From Telmatospirillum sp. (GTDB taxonomy: Bacteria > Pseudomonadota > Alphaproteobacteria > Rhodospirillales > Magnetospirillaceae), in contig WASQ01000017.1 of the NCBI GenBank assembly GCA_009712185.1, positions 1 to 45,660 of the forward strand: 45,660 bases of DNA. The letters run 5' to 3'. Positions 42,622 through 45,660 of the stretch are shown piece after piece. A program made the position numbers and the translations under genes. The notes under the pieces are model-generated. The model searched no databases and had not been told where the DNA came from. It saw only the letters and a program-made list of their open reading frames with translations. Numbering within the stretch: position 1 is the first letter of the stretch; each line of letters starts with the position of its first letter.

Positions 42622-43578
42622 TCAGCCTGTCGGAAGGCCGTAGTCCCTCTCGCCGGGGAGAGACAGCATCAGGTCGACGTTCTGGACAGCGGCGCCCGAT
42701 GCCCCCTTGCCGAGATTGTCGAGCCGCGCGATCAGAACCGCGGTCTGTTCGTCCGGATTGTCGAACAGGAACAGCTCCAGGCGGTTGCTGCCGTTCAACG
42801 CCTCGGGCTCCAGGACCTTGGGACGGTCCTCAAGCGGCCGGACGCTCACGAAGCGGCAACCCTCATAGCGGGCCGCCAGCGCCGCGTGAAGATCGCGTCC
42901 GGTGGGCCGGCCGGGCAGGGACCACAGATTGAGCGGAATCTGGACCAGCATTCCCTGGGCGAAATCCCCCACCGCCGGCACGAAGAGCGGGATGTGGTCG
43001 AGGCCGGAATGCTCTTTCATTTCCTTGCGGTGCTTGTGCGCCAGCTCAAGGCCGTAGACCCGGTGGGCATCGGTGATCGGCTCGGGCCCCTTGCCCTCGA
43101 ACGCCTCGATCATCTGGCGTCCGCCGCCGCTGTAGCCCGACACGGCATTGATGGTGATCGGGGTGGCCGCCGGCACCAGGCCGGCATCGATCAGGGGGCG
43201 CAACAGGGCCAGCGCGCCCGTGGGATAGCAACCGGGGTTGGCGACGCGGTGCGATTGCCGGATCAGGTCGGCCTGCGCCGGCGTCAGTTCGGGAAATCCG
43301 TAGACCCATCCGGGGGCGACCCGGTGGGCGGTACTGGCGTCGAGGACGCGGACCCTGGGGCTGTCGATCATCGCCACGGCATCGCGCGCCGCGGTATCGG
43401 GCAGGCAGAGGATCGCCAGATCGACGGAATTCAGCAGGCGTTTGCGTTCGCCGTCGTCCTTGCGTTTCGCGGGGTCGATGCTGACCAGTTCGATATCATC
43501 GCGTCCGGCCAGCCGGGCACGGATCTGAAGGCCGGTGGTCCCGGCTTCGCCGTCGATGAAGACCAGCGGCTTGCTCAT
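42622..43578 (-). CDS. argC: N-acetyl-gamma-glutamyl-phosphate reductase, type 2
   Basis: Third step of arginine synthesis, NADPH-dependent. The 318 residues belong to the short type 2 form. The dinucleotide-binding [13 protein letters not shown] is near residues 11-23 and catalytic Cys117 lies in [30 protein letters not shown] is a family block. It starts at the ATG at 43578, 81 bases downstream of the aminotransferase gene, with a hairpin between. Confidence 0.95.
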   Translation of the reverse strand: MSKPLVFIDGEAGTTGLQIRARLAGRDDIELVSIDPAKRKDDGERKRLLNSVDLAILCLPDTAARDAVAMIDSPRVRVLDASTAHRVAPGWVYGFPELTPAQADLIRQSHRVANPGCYPTGALALLRPLIDAGLVPAATPITINAVSGYSGGGRQMIEAFEGKGPEPITDAHRVYGLELAHKHRKEMKEHSGLDHIPLFVPAVGDFAQGMLVQIPLNLWSLPGRPTGRDLHAALAARYEGCRFVSVRPLEDRPKVLEPEALNGSNRLELFLFDNPDEQTAVLIARLDNLGKGASGAAVQNVDLMLSLPGERDYGLPTG

Positions 43579-43609
43579 GGAGTGCTCTCTATAAAATCGG
43601 GAAAGTCGC

Positions 43610-43643
43610 CTCCCCCGGAGGCCGGTGCCGGCTTCCGGGGGAG
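43610..43643 (-). terminator. Hairpin between aspartate aminotransferase and argC genes
   Basis: Arms CTCCCCCGGA (43610-43619) and TCCGGGGGAG (43634-43643), a perfect 10-bp stem with an inner GCCGG/CCGGC. It begins 17 bases after the aminotransferase stop codon. A TTTATA 30 bases further toward argC may be the -10 of an argC promoter. Confidence 0.6.
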
Positions 43644-43659
43644 CTTCCTTGACGGTGTC

Positions 43660-45027
<1,368 letters not shown>

Positions 45028-45087
45028 TCATCCGGAGGGTTGCCGAGGGTGGCGCCCGTCATGGACCGGGGCCCGGGGACGAGGTCC

Positions 45088-45660
45088 TCAGGGGTGCTCC
45101 TTATGCTCCTTGTCATGCCGCTCGGGCTGCGGTTGCGGTTGCGGCTGAGGATGCGGCTGAGGAGCCATCTGGATCTGGGGCGCCGGCTGGGGATGCGGTT
45201 GCGGGGCCATCTGGATCTGCGGCTGGGGCCGGGGCATTTCAACCGGTCTTTGGATCTCGACCGGCCGGGGCATTTCGACTGGCCGGGGTGCCTCAACCGG
45301 ACGGGGCGTTTCCATGGGGCGCGGCGCCGGGGGAGGAGCCTGGACCTGTGGCCGCGGTGCGGGCGGTGGCGCCGCCTGCGGCGCCGGTTGCACCGGACTC
45401 GTCTGGGCCGGCGGGACGGGCATCGCCGGACGCGGAACCGGCTGCGGGGCTGGCGGGACGATGGGCGGCTGTGGCGGCTGCATCTGCTGCTGCGGCGGAG
45501 ACGGCTGGACGACGGCGTTGCGCGGGCCCGGCGGGAGCTCCGGCGGAGCGACGACAGACTGGGGCTGTTGGCGTGCCGGGACGGGAACGGAGGCGGCAGC
45601 CGGAGCCGGTGACGGAGCCGGGGCCGGGCCCGCACGAGCCGGGGCGGGGGGGGCGGGGGG
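45088..45660 (-). CDS. C-terminal part of a proline-rich repeat protein (5' end missing)
   Basis: The frame is open from the right edge to a stop at 45088, giving 190 residues, over a third of them proline. Tandem units are visible: PRPVE with a variable next residue four to five times, then two copies of QIQMAPQPHPQP with short links, then QPQPQPQPE and a charged end HDKEHKEHP. Low-complexity proline-rich stretches of this type occur in TonB-like or cell-envelope proteins, but the start and any domains are outside the window. Function unknown. Confidence 0.65.
   Translation of the reverse strand, partial: PPAPPAPARAGPAPAPSPAPAAASVPVPARQQPQSVVAPPELPPGPRNAVVQPSPPQQQMQPPQPPIVPPAPQPVPRPAMPVPPAQTSPVQPAPQAAPPPAPRPQVQAPPPAPRPMETPRPVEAPRPVEMPRPVEIQRPVEMPRPQPQIQMAPQPHPQPAPQIQMAPQPHPQPQPQPQPERHDKEHKEHP

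Noticed and set aside
45088-45660. Direct repeats resembling a CRISPR array
   Set aside because: The repeats are short, contiguous, in frame and have no unique spacers.

Overview
The window is GC-rich DNA of an alphaproteobacterium, most likely of the order Rhodospirillales. That placement is inferred from gene content: homospermidine synthase next to ornithine decarboxylase, a short phasin, the prs-rplY-pth-ychF block, the pgsA-moaD-moaE and lgt/MidA/YfiH neighbourhoods, a type 2 ArgC and an EnvZ/OmpR pair beside a MarR gene. I see no rRNA, tRNA, CRISPR array or insertion sequence.

Positions 1-13339 hold a minus-strand ethanolamine-utilization (eut) operon in the enterobacterial order: a candidate small gene, then eutS, P, Q, T, D, M, a second M, N, E, J, G, H, A, B and C, with eutC cut by the left edge. 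EutBC splits ethanolamine with adenosylcobalamin, EutA reactivates the lyase, EutT makes the cofactor, EutE oxidises acetaldehyde to acetyl-CoA, EutG reduces it to ethanol, EutD and EutQ lead to acetyl phosphate and acetate, and EutS/M/N are shell proteins. EutC, EutE and EutG begin with probable encapsulation helices. Notable points are a nearly identical tandem eutM pair, an EutT whose metal motif lacks one Cys, and the absence in this window of EutL, EutK, EutR or EutVW.

Positions 13501-18323 hold a divergent VOC-fold gene and a minus-strand polyamine set: an agmatinase-type ureohydrolase, ornithine/lysine decarboxylase and homospermidine synthase. Between the first two lies a leader of about 360 bases dense in inverted repeats, with a 14-codon peptide behind a strong Shine-Dalgarno site. 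The ureohydrolase frame runs through this leader and gains a tail of about 117 residues.

Positions 18340-26456 (minus) are housekeeping: ychF, pth, rplY, prs, a lipoprotein, a YfiH/PgeF-type protein, a MidA-type methyltransferase, lgt and rfaD. Positions 26830-29916 (plus) carry a UbiK-like gene, a YbjN gene, proC, a TetR-type regulator and a phasin with an upstream operator-like dyad. Positions 30104-34102 (minus) carry an unrecognised 434-residue protein, an EnvZ/OmpR-type pair and a MarR regulator divergent from ilvE. Positions 35455-45660 (minus) carry moaE, moaD, pgsA, uvrC, folB, a pteridine-reductase-like SDR, an EF-G-like GTPase, argC, an aspartate aminotransferase and the end of a proline-rich repeat protein that runs off the right edge. 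Many gene boundaries are marked by long perfect inverted repeats without clear U-tracts.
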